A stretch of 64,000 nucleotides of DNA from Gemmatimonadetes bacterium T265. Lineage in GTDB: Bacteria; Gemmatimonadota; Gemmatimonadetes; Gemmatimonadales; Gemmatimonadaceae. Positions 45,677 to 54,321 of the stretch are shown here, piece by piece. The stretch lies in the NCBI GenBank assembly GCA_019973575.1, contig BPUI01000004.1:124001-188000 (forward strand), written 5' to 3'. The notes under the pieces were generated by a model, which saw only the letters and a list, made by a program, of their open reading frames with translations, made no database searches and had not been told where the DNA came from. Position 1 is the stretch's first letter. Every line of letters starts with the position of its first letter. The position numbers were made by a program, and so were the translations under genes.

Positions 45677-46045
45677 GGCGTCGACGCCGACGCGGGGGAC
45701 GCCCCACCACGGCCGCGACGCCCGGCGCTGAGGGGACGCCGCGGCCCGGGCTGGTGGCTGCGCACACCGCGGCGTCGAGCACGGCCGGCGACGCCGGCTT
45801 CCCGAGTACGGCGGCTGCGCCGCACCCGGTCGCCGGTGCGCACGGGTCCCGCGAGCGGTCGCTCGGGATCGCGCCCCGGCCCGCGCCCCAGCCCGCGTGG
45901 CCTGCGCCCCGCACGGCAGGGCGCCGGGGGCGACGGTGGAGCGCGCGGTCGTCGCCCCGTTCGGTGGCAGGTCGGCGGGCGTCCGCGGACGGACCCGGTC
46001 GGGGGGTCCGGCTCGGTCGGGAACATCGGGCTCGTACGGCGCCGG

Positions 46046-46262
46046 CGCCCGCGACGCTGTCCCCGGCGGTATGCGCGAGCGTGAGGTCGACGCGCGTGCG
46101 GCCGTCAGGCGACTGTGCGACGATGCGCTCGGCGCGGGCGCAGCCCGCGAGGGCCGCGCCGGCCGTCAGCCCGCTCACGCGCACGAGCACGCCCGCGACG
46201 GCGCGCGCGAGGACGCGCGCGCGGCGGGCGGGGCGGGGCGCGGACACGGGACGGGCGGGCAC
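46046..46262 (-). pseudogene. Possible lipoprotein-gene 5' fragment
   Basis: From GTG 46262 the frame reads RVLARAVAGVLVRVSGLTAGAALAGCARAERIVAQSPDGRTRVDLTLAHTAGDSVAGAGAV, a convincing lipobox leader and start of a beta-rich domain. After about 75 residues the composition becomes Arg/Pro-rich and no domain follows, so the rest of the gene seems to have been lost. The remainder of 45677-46577 holds nothing else recognisable. Confidence 0.3.
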
Positions 46263-46577
46263 GAGCGACGGCGTGGGATGGCAGTACGGGCGGGCGGGTC
46301 GTCGGCCGGGCAGCTGACGCCGGCAATCATACGCCCCACGTCAACGCCCGCGGGCCCCTCGCGGTTGGAGACCGTGTGCTGCTGTGCGTCCGGCGTACGA
46401 CGTCCGCCCGACACGGCGCGCCGGCGTCGGCCGGCGCCGGCCGCGCGAGCACGGCGCCGGAGGTCGGGCATCGCCCGTGGTAGGCGGCGTTGCGGGGCAG
46501 CCGGCTCGGCGGTATGGTAGCACGACTGCTGCCCGCTCGTCGCTCGGCCCCGTCGGTCGCCCCCGCTTCGGAGTCCC

Positions 46578-47450
46578 ATGCGCGCTCGCCTCGTGCTCGC
46601 CGCCGTCCTGTCCGCCGCCGCCCCGCCTCTCCGGGCGCAGGCCGGCCCGAGTGTCCTCGAGGCCGGCGCGGCGTTCAACGACTGCCAGCGGGAGGGCTTC
46701 TCCGCCGCGCCCGTCGGGATCACCGCGTGTCCCGAGCACGGCGTCGACGGGAGCGCGGCCGCGCAGGCGACCTTTACCGCCCTGCACGCCCGCGCGGCCG
46801 TCGGCGGCGCCGCGCAGGGCGGGGTCGTGTTCTCGCCCCAGGCTGCCGCGTCGGCGTACGCGCACGACACCTTCACCTTCACCGGCGCGCTCCCGGCGGC
46901 CGTCCAGCTCGACTTCGCGCTCGACGGGACCGAGAGCGGCAGCGTCGGCAACGCCCGGACCGAGGCGTACGCAAAGTTGGCATTCGACGCCGCGTGGGCG
47001 AGCGGGCGGGTGACGGCGGACGCCGGCTACGTGTACCTGCTCGACGCGCTGGGCGCGCGCGCCGACACGAGCGCGGGCCCGGAGGGCGCGTGGGTCGGCT
47101 CCGGCGGGCAGGGGCACGCCCGGTTCGCGGTCACGACGGCGGTGAACACGCTCACGCTCGACCTGACGGCGACGGTCGACCTGTATGATTTCGTCGACGG
47201 GACGCGGGCGTCGGGGACCGCGGCCGCCGACTACTACGCCACGGGCCGGATCACGGGCCTGCAGTTCTTCGACGCGGCCGGCGCCGACGTCACGGCGACC
47301 ACGCCGTTCACGGTCGCCTCGGGCGCCGCGTACCCGCTCGGCGCGCCGGGGAGTACGACGACGGCCCCGGAACCCGGGCCGCTCGCCCTCGCGCTCGGCG
47401 GGCTCGCGGCGGCCGGGGCCGCGGCGTGGGGCCGGCGCCGCGCGGCCTAA
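46578..47450 (+). CDS. PEP-CTERM protein
   Basis: 290 residues. Signal peptide RARLVLAAVLSAAAPPLRAQ; C-terminal sorting signal APEPGPLALALGGLAAAGAAAWGRRRAA with PEP, hydrophobic helix and basic end. The middle (HDTFTFTGALPAAVQLDFALDGTESGSVGNARTEAYAKLAFDAAW, TAVNTLTLDLTATVDLYDFVDGTRASGTAAADYYATGRITGLQFFDAAG) is a beta-sandwich common in exosortase substrates. Its destination is the cell surface or extracellular matrix. The stop codon is inside a GCCTAAC word. Confidence 0.8.
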   Translation: MRARLVLAAVLSAAAPPLRAQAGPSVLEAGAAFNDCQREGFSAAPVGITACPEHGVDGSAAAQATFTALHARAAVGGAAQGGVVFSPQAAASAYAHDTFTFTGALPAAVQLDFALDGTESGSVGNARTEAYAKLAFDAAWASGRVTADAGYVYLLDALGARADTSAGPEGAWVGSGGQGHARFAVTTAVNTLTLDLTATVDLYDFVDGTRASGTAAADYYATGRITGLQFFDAAGADVTATTPFTVASGAAYPLGAPGSTTTAPEPGPLALALGGLAAAGAAAWGRRRAA

Positions 47451-47511
47451 CGCCGCGCGACCCGCGCCCGCGCCGGCCGGCCCCGCCGCCGGTGCGGCCC
47501 CCCGCCGCCCG

Positions 47512-47856
47512 ATGCCCCCCACCCCCAGCCTCGCCTCCGACGCGGTCGCGCGCGCGTGCGCCGCGCGCTTCCCGGGCCTGCCACGCCGGGCCCGGGCGCG
47601 CCTCGTCGACTACCTCGACCGGCTCGTGCGGGCGCTGCCGCCCGACGACCGGAGCGTGTTCGTCGCGCTCGTCGAGGGCGGGGGGCTTGAGCCTGCGGTG
47701 ATCGGGTGGTGGATTCGGGGGCGGCCCCGCCTGGCGCGCGCGTCCCTAGAGCTGGTGTGGGCCGCGGAGCTCCGGCGCCAGGGCCTGCCGTTCGTGCCGC
47801 TGCCGGTCCTCCCGTGGCCCGAGGTGCCGGCGTGGGCCGCGCCCCCGGCGGCGTAG
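47512..47856 (+). CDS. Small hypothetical protein, tandem paralogue 1
   Basis: 114 residues, cytoplasmic, no signal. RARARLVDYLDRLVRALPPDDRSVFVALVEGGGLEPAVIGWWIRGRPRLARASLELVWAAELRRQGLPFVPLPVLPWPEVPAW. The next gene encodes a homologue with the same framework (LPPDDRSV, G-L, LPFVPLP-L-WP). Mostly helical, basic, with a conserved C-terminal LPFVPLP loop. No known family is recognised. The ATG start has no strong ribosome-binding site. Confidence 0.6.
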   Translation: MPPTPSLASDAVARACAARFPGLPRRARARLVDYLDRLVRALPPDDRSVFVALVEGGGLEPAVIGWWIRGRPRLARASLELVWAAELRRQGLPFVPLPVLPWPEVPAWAAPPAA

Positions 47857-47887
47857 CGGCCGTGCGCCCCGTCCGGGTCGGGCGCCC

Positions 47888-48202
47888 GTGACCCCCGCCG
47901 CGCTCCGCAACGCCGTGGCCCACGCCGCGCGCCGCGGCCTCGCGGGGCTGCCCGGGCCGGGCGCCGCCGCGCTGCTCGACTACCTGACGGCCCTCGCGGC
48001 GGCCCTCCCGCCCGACGACCGGAGCGTCCTGCTCGCCCTGATCGCGCGCGGGGACCTCACCCGGGCCGCGCGGTCCTGGTGCTGCGGCCGGAACGCGCCG
48101 AAGGCGCACGCCCGGCTCGACGCGGCCTGGCGGCTGGCCCTCGCCCGCGAACGCCTGCCCTTCGTGCCGCTCCCGGCGCTCGACTGGCCGGCGCTCCCGT
48201 AG
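47888..48202 (+). CDS. Small hypothetical protein, tandem paralogue 2
   Basis: 104 residues from the GTG at 47888. GPGAAALLDYLTALAAALPPDDRSVLLALIARGDLTRAARSWCCGRNAPKAHARLDAAWRLALARERLPFVPLPALDWPALP. It aligns with the preceding protein along its whole length with identical LPPDDRSV and LPFVPLP segments. It is 31 bases from that gene and likely in the same transcript. The CC pair here has no equivalent in paralogue 1. Confidence 0.6.
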   Translation: MTPAALRNAVAHAARRGLAGLPGPGAAALLDYLTALAAALPPDDRSVLLALIARGDLTRAARSWCCGRNAPKAHARLDAAWRLALARERLPFVPLPALDWPALP

Positions 48203-48425
48203 GCGGGCCGCCCCAGCGGCGGACGTTCCGCCCCCCCGCGTACACGTCCCGCCCGGGCCGCCGCACCGCCGGCGCACCTCCAGCAATGCGCCCGCGCGGC
48301 GTGGTGAGACGAGAGGCGAGGTGCAGCGCCGGGGCGCGTGGCGCACCGCGCTCGCGCGACGGGGAGCGAATGGGCAGCCATACGTTCGCGAGACGGCCCC
48401 GCCCGGGTGCGTTCCGCCCTTGGGG

Positions 48426-49712
48426 GGCGGTCTCAGGCGGTCAGTGCACCACCTCGCGGGTAGGCCAGTTCTCTACCGGAGGTGAGGCGTGAGCGAGACG
48501 GTGCCGGGGCGCTGGTCGGCGGCGGAGCAGGAGGAGATCTGGGCGCGGTGGCGCAGGGGCGAGTCGTTCCGCGCCATCGGGCGGCACTTCGGGACGCACC
48601 TGCACGCGGTCCGGCGCTTCGTCGCGCGCACGGGCGGCTGCCGGCGCCCGCCGCCGCGGCGCGCCGAGGGCGTGTTGACGGCGGCCGAGCGCGAGGAGGT
48701 GTCGCGCGGGCTCGCGGCCGGCGAGTCGTACCGCCAGGTCGCCGCCCGACTCGGGCGGGCGCACACGACGATCTCGCGCGAGGTGGCGCGCAACGGCGGC
48801 CCGACGCAGTATCGGGCGGGCGCCGCCGACGCGGCCGCGTGGCGCCGGGCCGAGCGCCCCAAGCCGGCGCTGCTGGCCACGCGGCCGGTGCTGCGCGCGG
48901 TGGTCGAGGCCAAGCTCGCGCTGCGCTGGTCCCCGCAGCAGATCGCCGCGTGGCTGCGCCAGGCGTACCCCGAGGGCCCGGAGATGCGCGTGTCGCACGA
49001 GACCATCTACCTGTCGCTCTTCGTGCAGCCCCGCGGGGCCTTGCGGCGGGAACTGGCGCGGTACCTGCGCACGGGGCGCGCGATGCGCTGCCCGCGCGGC
49101 GCACGCTCGGGCGGCGGGCGCGGGCAGCTCAAGGACACGGTGTCGATCCGCGAGCGCCCGGCCGAGGTCGAGGACCGCGCCGTCCCGGGGCACTGGGAAG
49201 GGGACCTCGTGTTCGGGCGCGGGGCGAGCGCGGTGGGCACGCTCGTCGAGCGCACGACGCGCTACGTGGCCCTGTTCCCGGTGCCGGGCGGCTACAAGGC
49301 GCCGGCCATGCGCGAGGCGCTCGCGGCCGCCGTCGCCCGGGTGCCCGACCAGCTCCGCCGCTCGCTGACCTGGGACCAGGGGAAGGAGGTGGCCGAGCAC
49401 GTCCGGCTCACGGTCGACACCGGGCTGCAGGTCTACTTCTGTGACCCGAGGAGCCCCTGGCAGCGTGGCACGAACGAGAACACGAACGGGCTGCTCCGGC
49501 AGTACCTGCCCAAGAGCGCCGACCTGAAGCCGCTCACCCAGGCCGACCTCGACGCCGTCGCGGCCGAGCTGAACGGGCGCCCGCGCGAAACGCTCGGGTG
49601 GCAGACGCCAGCCGCGCGCTTCCTGGCGCTGGCGGAAGCCGGGTAGCGCCTAACGCCACCGGCCCGTATGCTCCCGATCAGGCCGGTGGTGCACTGACCC
49701 CCTGAGACCACC
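48426..49712 (+). mobile_element. Complete IS30-family element (1,287 bp)
   Basis: 28-bp inverted repeats at 48426-48453 (GGCGGTCTCAGGCGGTCAGT...) and 49685-49712 (other strand GGTGGTCTCAGGGGGTCAGT...), 26 of 28 matching. Both flanks are GGG, compatible with the 2-3-bp duplication made by IS30 elements, although the poly-G context makes this weak. One transposase gene. Confidence 0.88.
48489..49646 (+). CDS. IS30-family transposase
   Basis: 385 residues. N-terminal HTHs: RWSAAEQEEIWARWRRGESFRAIGRHFGTHLHAVRRFV and LTAAEREEVSRGLAAGESYRQVAARLGRAHTTISREVARNGG. Catalytic core: RAVPGHWEGDLVFGRGASAVGTLVERTTRYVALFPVPGG (first Asp), RRSLTWDQGKEVAEHVRLTVDTGLQVYFCDPRSPWQRGTNENTNGLLRQYLPK (second Asp and Glu), and ELNGRPRETLGWQTPAARF at the C-terminus. 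Intact and full length. GGAGG precedes the GTG. Confidence 0.92.
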   Translation: MSETVPGRWSAAEQEEIWARWRRGESFRAIGRHFGTHLHAVRRFVARTGGCRRPPPRRAEGVLTAAEREEVSRGLAAGESYRQVAARLGRAHTTISREVARNGGPTQYRAGAADAAAWRRAERPKPALLATRPVLRAVVEAKLALRWSPQQIAAWLRQAYPEGPEMRVSHETIYLSLFVQPRGALRRELARYLRTGRAMRCPRGARSGGGRGQLKDTVSIRERPAEVEDRAVPGHWEGDLVFGRGASAVGTLVERTTRYVALFPVPGGYKAPAMREALAAAVARVPDQLRRSLTWDQGKEVAEHVRLTVDTGLQVYFCDPRSPWQRGTNENTNGLLRQYLPKSADLKPLTQADLDAVAAELNGRPRETLGWQTPAARFLALAEAG

Positions 49713-49786
49713 GGGGGTAAACAGCGGGCGAGCGGTGCGCGTGTGTCTGCAGGCGAACAGCAGTTCACGAGATCCGGAGCAGCGCG

Positions 49787-50449
49787 ATGAACGGAATTAC
49801 GAGACGGACGCGACGCGCCGGCGCGGTCGCGGCGAGCGGGCTCGCCGCGGGCCTGCTCGCCGCGACACTGACGGGCTGCCGGGGCGCGGACGGCAGCCCC
49901 GGGGCGGGGGGTGCCGACCTGCGGCGCGACCTCGAGGCGGCGTCGGCCGCAGCCGCGTTCGCGCCGCCGATCCGCAAGAACGCCGCGGCTCAGGTCGTCT
50001 CGGCCCTGGAGCTCGGCGCGTCGCCGGCGTCGGCGGGGGCCGCGAAAGCGACCGCGCCCGCACCGCAGCGCCAGGTGCCCGCCCCCGTCCCGGCCCCGCA
50101 GCACACGCCCACGCGGGTGATCGTGCGCGTGCGCTACGTCGACGCGCCAGCGACCGACGCGCCGGCCCCGGCGGCCGCGTCGGCGGCAAGCGCCGGGACG
50201 GCCGCCGCCTCGGGCGGGGGGGGCACGTTCTCGCCGGGCACGGTGGCCGGGCCGGCGCAGGGGTCCGGCGCGGGAAGCGGGGCTGGCAGCGCCCCTGGCG
50301 ACGCGCCAGGCAATGGCGCCGGGCGCAGCTCGGGGCGTCACGGCAGCTGCACGGGACACGGGCGCGGGGGACGGAGCGGGTTCCCCGGGCTTCCCGGCGG
50401 TTCGATCGGGCAGCCCGGTAGCGGCGGGCCGTACCGCGGCACGATCTGA
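49787..50449 (+). CDS. Low-complexity lipoprotein
   Basis: 220 residues. GLAAGLLAATLTGCRG is a lipobox. Residues 35-75 look folded (DLRRDLEAASAAAAFAPPIRKNAAAQVVSALELG), followed by APVPAPQHTPTRVIVRVRYVDAP and a long Gly/Ala/Ser tail with GSGAGSGAGSAPGDAPGNGAG. It may be a surface-exposed spacer or wall-associated protein. No family is assigned. The ATG follows GGAGC at nine bases. Confidence 0.6.
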   Translation: MNGITRRTRRAGAVAASGLAAGLLAATLTGCRGADGSPGAGGADLRRDLEAASAAAAFAPPIRKNAAAQVVSALELGASPASAGAAKATAPAPQRQVPAPVPAPQHTPTRVIVRVRYVDAPATDAPAPAAASAASAGTAAASGGGGTFSPGTVAGPAQGSGAGSGAGSAPGDAPGNGAGRSSGRHGSCTGHGRGGRSGFPGLPGGSIGQPGSGGPYRGTI

Positions 50450-50848
50450 CCCCGCGCGGCCGCGCCTAACCGATTGAGCCGCCGCGGGATCGACGGCGGC
50501 TCCACGCCCTGAATGCCCGGGTGGGGCGTCCGAGAGCGGTGCGCGTCAGAGCGGCGCTCACGGGACGTCTGGCACCTGAGCGTCGGTGCGACGCAATCGG
50601 CCGGGTGGACCGGCGACGCCGAATCGCGAGGCCCGGGCTGCGACACGTACCAGACTTCGGCAAGGATCCCGATCGCGTGTTCCAACGTCCGACCCGGACT
50701 GCTCGGCACCGCACGGCCGGATACGCGGCCCACCTCGCCGTCGGCGGGACGAGAACGCCGCGCAGGGTTCGCCGACCCTCGCGTGTCTCTCACCGAACGA
50801 GCAGACCGGTGCCGCCGACGGCTCCTCCCTGCCCGCCTCACCCGTTCA

Positions 50849-51502
50849 GTGTCCGTGCCTCACTCAAACGCTTCGCCGTGCGCGGTCGCCGCGTTCGCCT
50901 TGATGCTTGCCGTCGGGCCACCATGGACCGCCGCGGCACGCGCCCAGATCTCGACCGCCGGTCCGGACAGCGCCGCTCTCGCCTCCCCCGCGCGCGGACC
51001 GATTCTCGCCGCCCCCGCCGGCCTCGCAAGTGCGGTCCCCGCCGACACCGGCCGTCCGCACGCCGTGACGTACAGCGACGCGTACGGCACGCGCCTCACG
51101 ATCCACCGCTACGCGAGCTACGCCACGCTTCCGGTGTTCGCCGCGGAGTACGTGCTCGGTCACAAGCTCCTACACTACCGCGACGTCGGCCAGCCCTCGC
51201 CCGACGGCACCAAGACCGCGCACACCGCCGTCGCGCTTGGCCTCGGCGCGCTCTTCGCCGCGAACACCGTGACCGGCGTGTGGAACTGGTGGGACGCGCG
51301 CCACGACCCGAACGGGCGCGCGCGCCGCACCGTGCACTCCGCCCTTATGCTCGCCGCCGACGCGGGGTTCGCAGCGGCGGGTGCGCTCGCCGGCCGGGCA
51401 GGCAACAGCCGCTCGGGCGCGTACGTCCACCGCAACGTGGCACTCGCCTCGATGGGTGTCACCATCGGCGGCGGCGCAATGATGTACCTGTGGAAGGAGT
51501 GA
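50849..51502 (+). CDS. Small exported/membrane protein with cytochrome b561-like His pattern
   Basis: 217 residues from the GTG at 50849 (a second GTG lies at 50855). Signal segment CAVAAFALMLAVGPPWTAAARAQ. Four later hydrophobic helices each begin with a His: IHRYASYATLPVFAAEYVLG, AHTAVALGLGALFAANTVTGVW, VHSALMLAADAGFAAAGALAG and HRNVALASMGVTIGGGAMMYL. Four membrane-edge His are what b-type heme ligation needs, so a b561-like cytochrome is inferred; no defined family is recognised. Gene 1 of an operon with a second membrane protein (8 bases apart) and two Rieske proteins. The upstream gap 50450-50848 has no clear gene. Confidence 0.55.
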   Translation: MSVPHSNASPCAVAAFALMLAVGPPWTAAARAQISTAGPDSAALASPARGPILAAPAGLASAVPADTGRPHAVTYSDAYGTRLTIHRYASYATLPVFAAEYVLGHKLLHYRDVGQPSPDGTKTAHTAVALGLGALFAANTVTGVWNWWDARHDPNGRARRTVHSALMLAADAGFAAAGALAGRAGNSRSGAYVHRNVALASMGVTIGGGAMMYLWKE

Positions 51503-51509
51503 GGGTCGC

Positions 51510-52085
51510 GTGACCGGGACCGACACTGGCACGTACCACGCGCTCGTCCAGCGCCTCGTCGCGCTCGCCGCGCCCTGGAACTCGGCATACAGTGACTCCA
51601 AGGTTATCGCGGTGGCGGTGGTGTTCGCGCACGTCGCAGGGCTCGTGATCGCCGGGGGCTTCGCGGTCGCAGCGGACCGCAGCACGTTCCGCGCGTGGCG
51701 CGCCGGCGGCGGCGACGCCGGCCTGGCCGCGCGTTCGCACCACCTCGCCGAGCTGCGGGCCGTGCACCGCCCGGTGGTCGTGGGCCTCGTGATCGTGAAC
51801 GTGAGCGGAGTGCTGCTCTTCCTGGCCGACGTGAAGACGTACGCGGCGTCGGTCGCCTTCGGCGTCAAGCTCCTGCTCGTCGCGCTGCTGCTCGTGAACG
51901 GCCTGTGGATGACGCGCGCCGAGGAGCAACTCCGGGCTGACAACGCGAGCGCGCCCGCCGTCGGGCCGCGCGGTGGGAGGCCACAGGCCGACCGAACGTG
52001 GCACCGCCTGCGCGTCGCGGCCGCGGCGAGCGCCGTCCTGTGGGTCGCGACCACGTTCGTCGGCGTCGTGCTCAGCAACGGCTAA
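51510..52085 (+). CDS. Four-helix membrane protein in the Rieske operon
   Basis: 191 residues from the GTG at 51510; GAGGG is six bases upstream. Hydrophobic helices: SKVIAVAVVFAHVAGLVIAGGFAVAA, RPVVVGLVIVNVSGVLLFLADV, ASVAFGVKLLLVALLLVNGLWM and RVAAAASAVLWVATTFVGVVL. His occurs in the first helix (AHVAG) and in the loop SHHLAELRAVHRPV. This layout recalls small cytochrome b or copper-resistance (CopD-like) membrane proteins, but no signature is certain. It follows the His-rich gene by eight bases and precedes the first Rieske gene by 31. Confidence 0.6.
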   Translation: MTGTDTGTYHALVQRLVALAAPWNSAYSDSKVIAVAVVFAHVAGLVIAGGFAVAADRSTFRAWRAGGGDAGLAARSHHLAELRAVHRPVVVGLVIVNVSGVLLFLADVKTYAASVAFGVKLLLVALLLVNGLWMTRAEEQLRADNASAPAVGPRGGRPQADRTWHRLRVAAAASAVLWVATTFVGVVLSNG

Positions 52086-52116
52086 AGCGCGACGGCTCAT
52101 CAGCAGCATCTCACTC

Positions 52117-52680
52117 ATGCCTAACAGCACCCCACCGGCCGATCCGTGCGGCCGCTCCTGCGCCGGCGCCGCGGGCCCCGACCCGATCGGGCCCGATCGC
52201 CGCACCTTCCTCGCCGGGCTCGGCGCGGCCGCCGCGGCGGCGCTCGTCGCGGCCGGCACCGCGCCCGCGCGTGCCCTCGCCGAGCCGCTCGCGCTCGTCC
52301 GCGCCGTCGCCCGCTCGGCCGACGGTCACGCCGGCGGCGAACACGCGTACCCGATCCCCGCCGGAGACGGCGCCTCGATCGACACCGACAACGAGGTGAT
52401 TCTCGTGCGGTGGCAGGACGCGGTCTACGCCTTCAACCTCGCGTGCCCGCACCAGAACGTCGCGCTCCGTTGGCTCAACGCGGACCGGCGGTTCCAGTGC
52501 CCCAAGCACAAGAGCCGCTACCAGCCCGACGGCACGTTCATCGAAGGGCGCGCGACGCGCCCGATGGACCGGCTCAACGTCCGGCGCGCCGGCGACACCG
52601 TCGTCGTCGACACCGGCGCGCTCCGCAAGCAGCCCGACGATCCGGCCGCCTACGCCGCCGCCGTCGTTCGTCTTGTCTAA
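52117..52680 (+). CDS. Exported Rieske [2Fe-2S] protein 1
   Basis: 187 residues. Twin-arginine leader PDRRTFLAGLGAAAAAALVAAGTAPARALA. The Rieske cluster motifs are CPHQNVALRW and, 16 residues later, CPKHKSRYQPDG, i.e. CxH and CxxH. The gap between them is normal. It would reside in the periplasm bound to the membrane by its uncleaved or cleaved leader, and carry electrons to or from the two membrane proteins encoded upstream. The start codon overlaps GCCTAAC (ATGCCTAAC). Confidence 0.85.
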   Translation: MPNSTPPADPCGRSCAGAAGPDPIGPDRRTFLAGLGAAAAAALVAAGTAPARALAEPLALVRAVARSADGHAGGEHAYPIPAGDGASIDTDNEVILVRWQDAVYAFNLACPHQNVALRWLNADRRFQCPKHKSRYQPDGTFIEGRATRPMDRLNVRRAGDTVVVDTGALRKQPDDPAAYAAAVVRLV

Positions 52681-52810
52681 CGTATACCTGGCCTAACAGG
52701 CCCAACACGCCGCCCGGGCGCGCCCAACGGGCGCCCCCGGGAGGCACCACACGGGCCACCAGAGGCCGTGCACGGTCCCACCCGGGGCCGACCACCCGGA
52801 GTACCCGCTC

Positions 52811-53308
52811 ATGTCGCACACCCCCACGCCAGCCGGCGTCTGCGGCGGCTGCCCGCTCGCCCCCGCCGACGCCGGCCCGGCCGATCCCGGCCGCCGCGCC
52901 TTCCTCTCGCAGGCCGCGCTCGCGGCCGCGTACGCCACCGCGGCCGCCGCGCTCGCCGCCTGCGGCGCGGGCGGCGACGGCCCCACGTCGCCCGGCAGCA
53001 TCACGCCTACCGCGCTCTCGGTTGCCAGCTACGCCAGCCTGGGCGCAGTCGGCGGCGTTACCACGCTCACGATCAGCGGCGTGCCGATCGTCGTCGTGCG
53101 CACGGGGGCGTCGAGCTTCCTCGCCCTCTCGCGCGTCTGCCCGCACCAGGGGACCACGGTGAACGTCGTGTCGGGCGGCTTCTACTGCCCCAACCACGGC
53201 GCGCAGTTCAACACCACCGGCACCTGGACCGGCGGGCAGCGCGCGTCCAACCTGACGTCCTACCCCACGTCGTACGACGCCACAACGGGAACGCTGACCA
53301 TCGGATAG
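52811..53308 (+). CDS. Exported Rieske [2Fe-2S] lipoprotein 2
   Basis: 165 residues. GRRAFLSQAALAAAYATAAAALAACGAGG combines an RR leader with a lipobox, so it may be a Tat-exported lipoprotein. SYASLGAVGGVTTLTISGVPIVVVRTGASSFLALSRVCPHQGTTVN and YCPNHGAQFNTTGTW give CPHQG...CPNHG ligands, the bc1-type Rieske sequence. Two Rieske proteins beside two small membrane proteins suggest a mini electron-transfer complex. It is 130 bases after Rieske 1, an interval without a gene. Bases 53309-53655 downstream show nothing. Confidence 0.85.
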   Translation: MSHTPTPAGVCGGCPLAPADAGPADPGRRAFLSQAALAAAYATAAAALAACGAGGDGPTSPGSITPTALSVASYASLGAVGGVTTLTISGVPIVVVRTGASSFLALSRVCPHQGTTVNVVSGGFYCPNHGAQFNTTGTWTGGQRASNLTSYPTSYDATTGTLTIG

Positions 53309-53655
53309 CGGACTGGAGTGGGGTCGCGCGAGCGTCGACACTCGAGCGCCACGACGAGGCGCGTGAATCAGGCCGCGCGCGTTCGCGACGCCGAGATTTC
53401 TCCTCGCCTCCGGTTCCGGTATAGTTGTCGACGACTCGCGGCGTGCGAGGCCGACTCGAGCCCGTGTTCCACGACTGCAGCACGGAGCGTTTCTGAACCA
53501 TTGGCGCCTACAGTGCGCCGCGCTAACGAGACCAGCATTGCGACGCGAAGCTCACGTCGCCAGAGGGCCGAGTCAGGTGCCCAGGCGGCCGGATACCGGC
53601 CCGGCCGCGGATTCCCGAGTTGGCCGCAACACAGCGTGGCGAACGGCCGGAGCGG

Positions 53656-54282
53656 CTACGTGGGCCGGCTCGCCTCGAGCCACGCCATCACGAGCGCTGC
53701 GTAGTCGGGGAACGGCAGCGGCGGCGGGTCGAGCTCGGCCGCCTCGACCATCGCCGGCAGGTCGGTCCGGAACGCCGCGTAGCGCTCGACCATGCGCTTG
53801 CCGCCCGGCACCGCGCCCGCCGCGTACGGGCTGAGCCAGTTCCGCACGACGGTGATTGCCTGCGCCGGGTCGCCGCCGTGCGCGGCGGGGTCCTGCCCGG
53901 CGATGTCGGAGCAGAACTTCTGGTAGCGGTACTTCTCGGTGTCGAGCACGAGGCAGACCTTCGATCGCTGCCGCGCGGGCCCGAAGCGCATCGCGCCCAA
54001 GAACAGCCCGAGCTCCAGGGGCATGTTGAACCGCGGGAGCCGGTTGACCGGGTCGAGTTCGGTCCGCGACAGGTCGTGGATCCCGAACCGGCACTCGCCC
54101 ACCATATCGAGCAGCCGCGTGATGCGCGGCGTTCCCGTGTTCTGCAGCTCGAGCGCGGAGCGCGCGACGAAGCCGCAGTCGTGCACCGCGAAGACGATCG
54201 CGTCGAGGAGGGCGCCGTACTCCGCGTCGAACGGGCAGTTGACGAAGACGGACTCGGCGTACTTGGGCGTGGGCACCCGCAC
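53656..54282 (-). CDS. Flavodoxin-like/TIR-like protein of the VFVNCPFD family
   Basis: 208 residues. SVFVNCPFDAEYGALLDAIVF is the first strand, loop and helix of a TIR/nucleoside-deoxyribosyltransferase-like fold; CGFVARSALELQNTGTPRITRLLDMVGECRFGIHDLSR and LPRFNMPLELGLFLGAMRFG with the conserved Glu in PLELG are typical and include the probable active-site loop. RSKVCLVLDTEKYRYQKFCSDIAGQDPAAHGGDPAQAITVVRNWL is the second half. This family is widespread and often near mobile elements; some TIR-like proteins cleave NAD, but here the activity is unknown. It is a single gene between the Rieske operon and an IS110/IS3 nest. The GTG at 54282 has GAGG five bases upstream. Confidence 0.6.
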   Translation of the reverse strand: MRVPTPKYAESVFVNCPFDAEYGALLDAIVFAVHDCGFVARSALELQNTGTPRITRLLDMVGECRFGIHDLSRTELDPVNRLPRFNMPLELGLFLGAMRFGPARQRSKVCLVLDTEKYRYQKFCSDIAGQDPAAHGGDPAQAITVVRNWLSPYAAGAVPGGKRMVERYAAFRTDLPAMVEAAELDPPPLPFPDYAALVMAWLEASRPT

Positions 54283-54321
54283 CTGACCTCGCCCGGCCCC
54301 GCGCCGGCTAACGCGCCGCCG

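Noticed and set aside
44925-46262. One long reverse gene joining the lipoprotein-like start at 46262 to the bestrophin-like region
   Set aside because: The bestrophin-like sequence is in a different frame and the connecting stretch has no protein-like composition.
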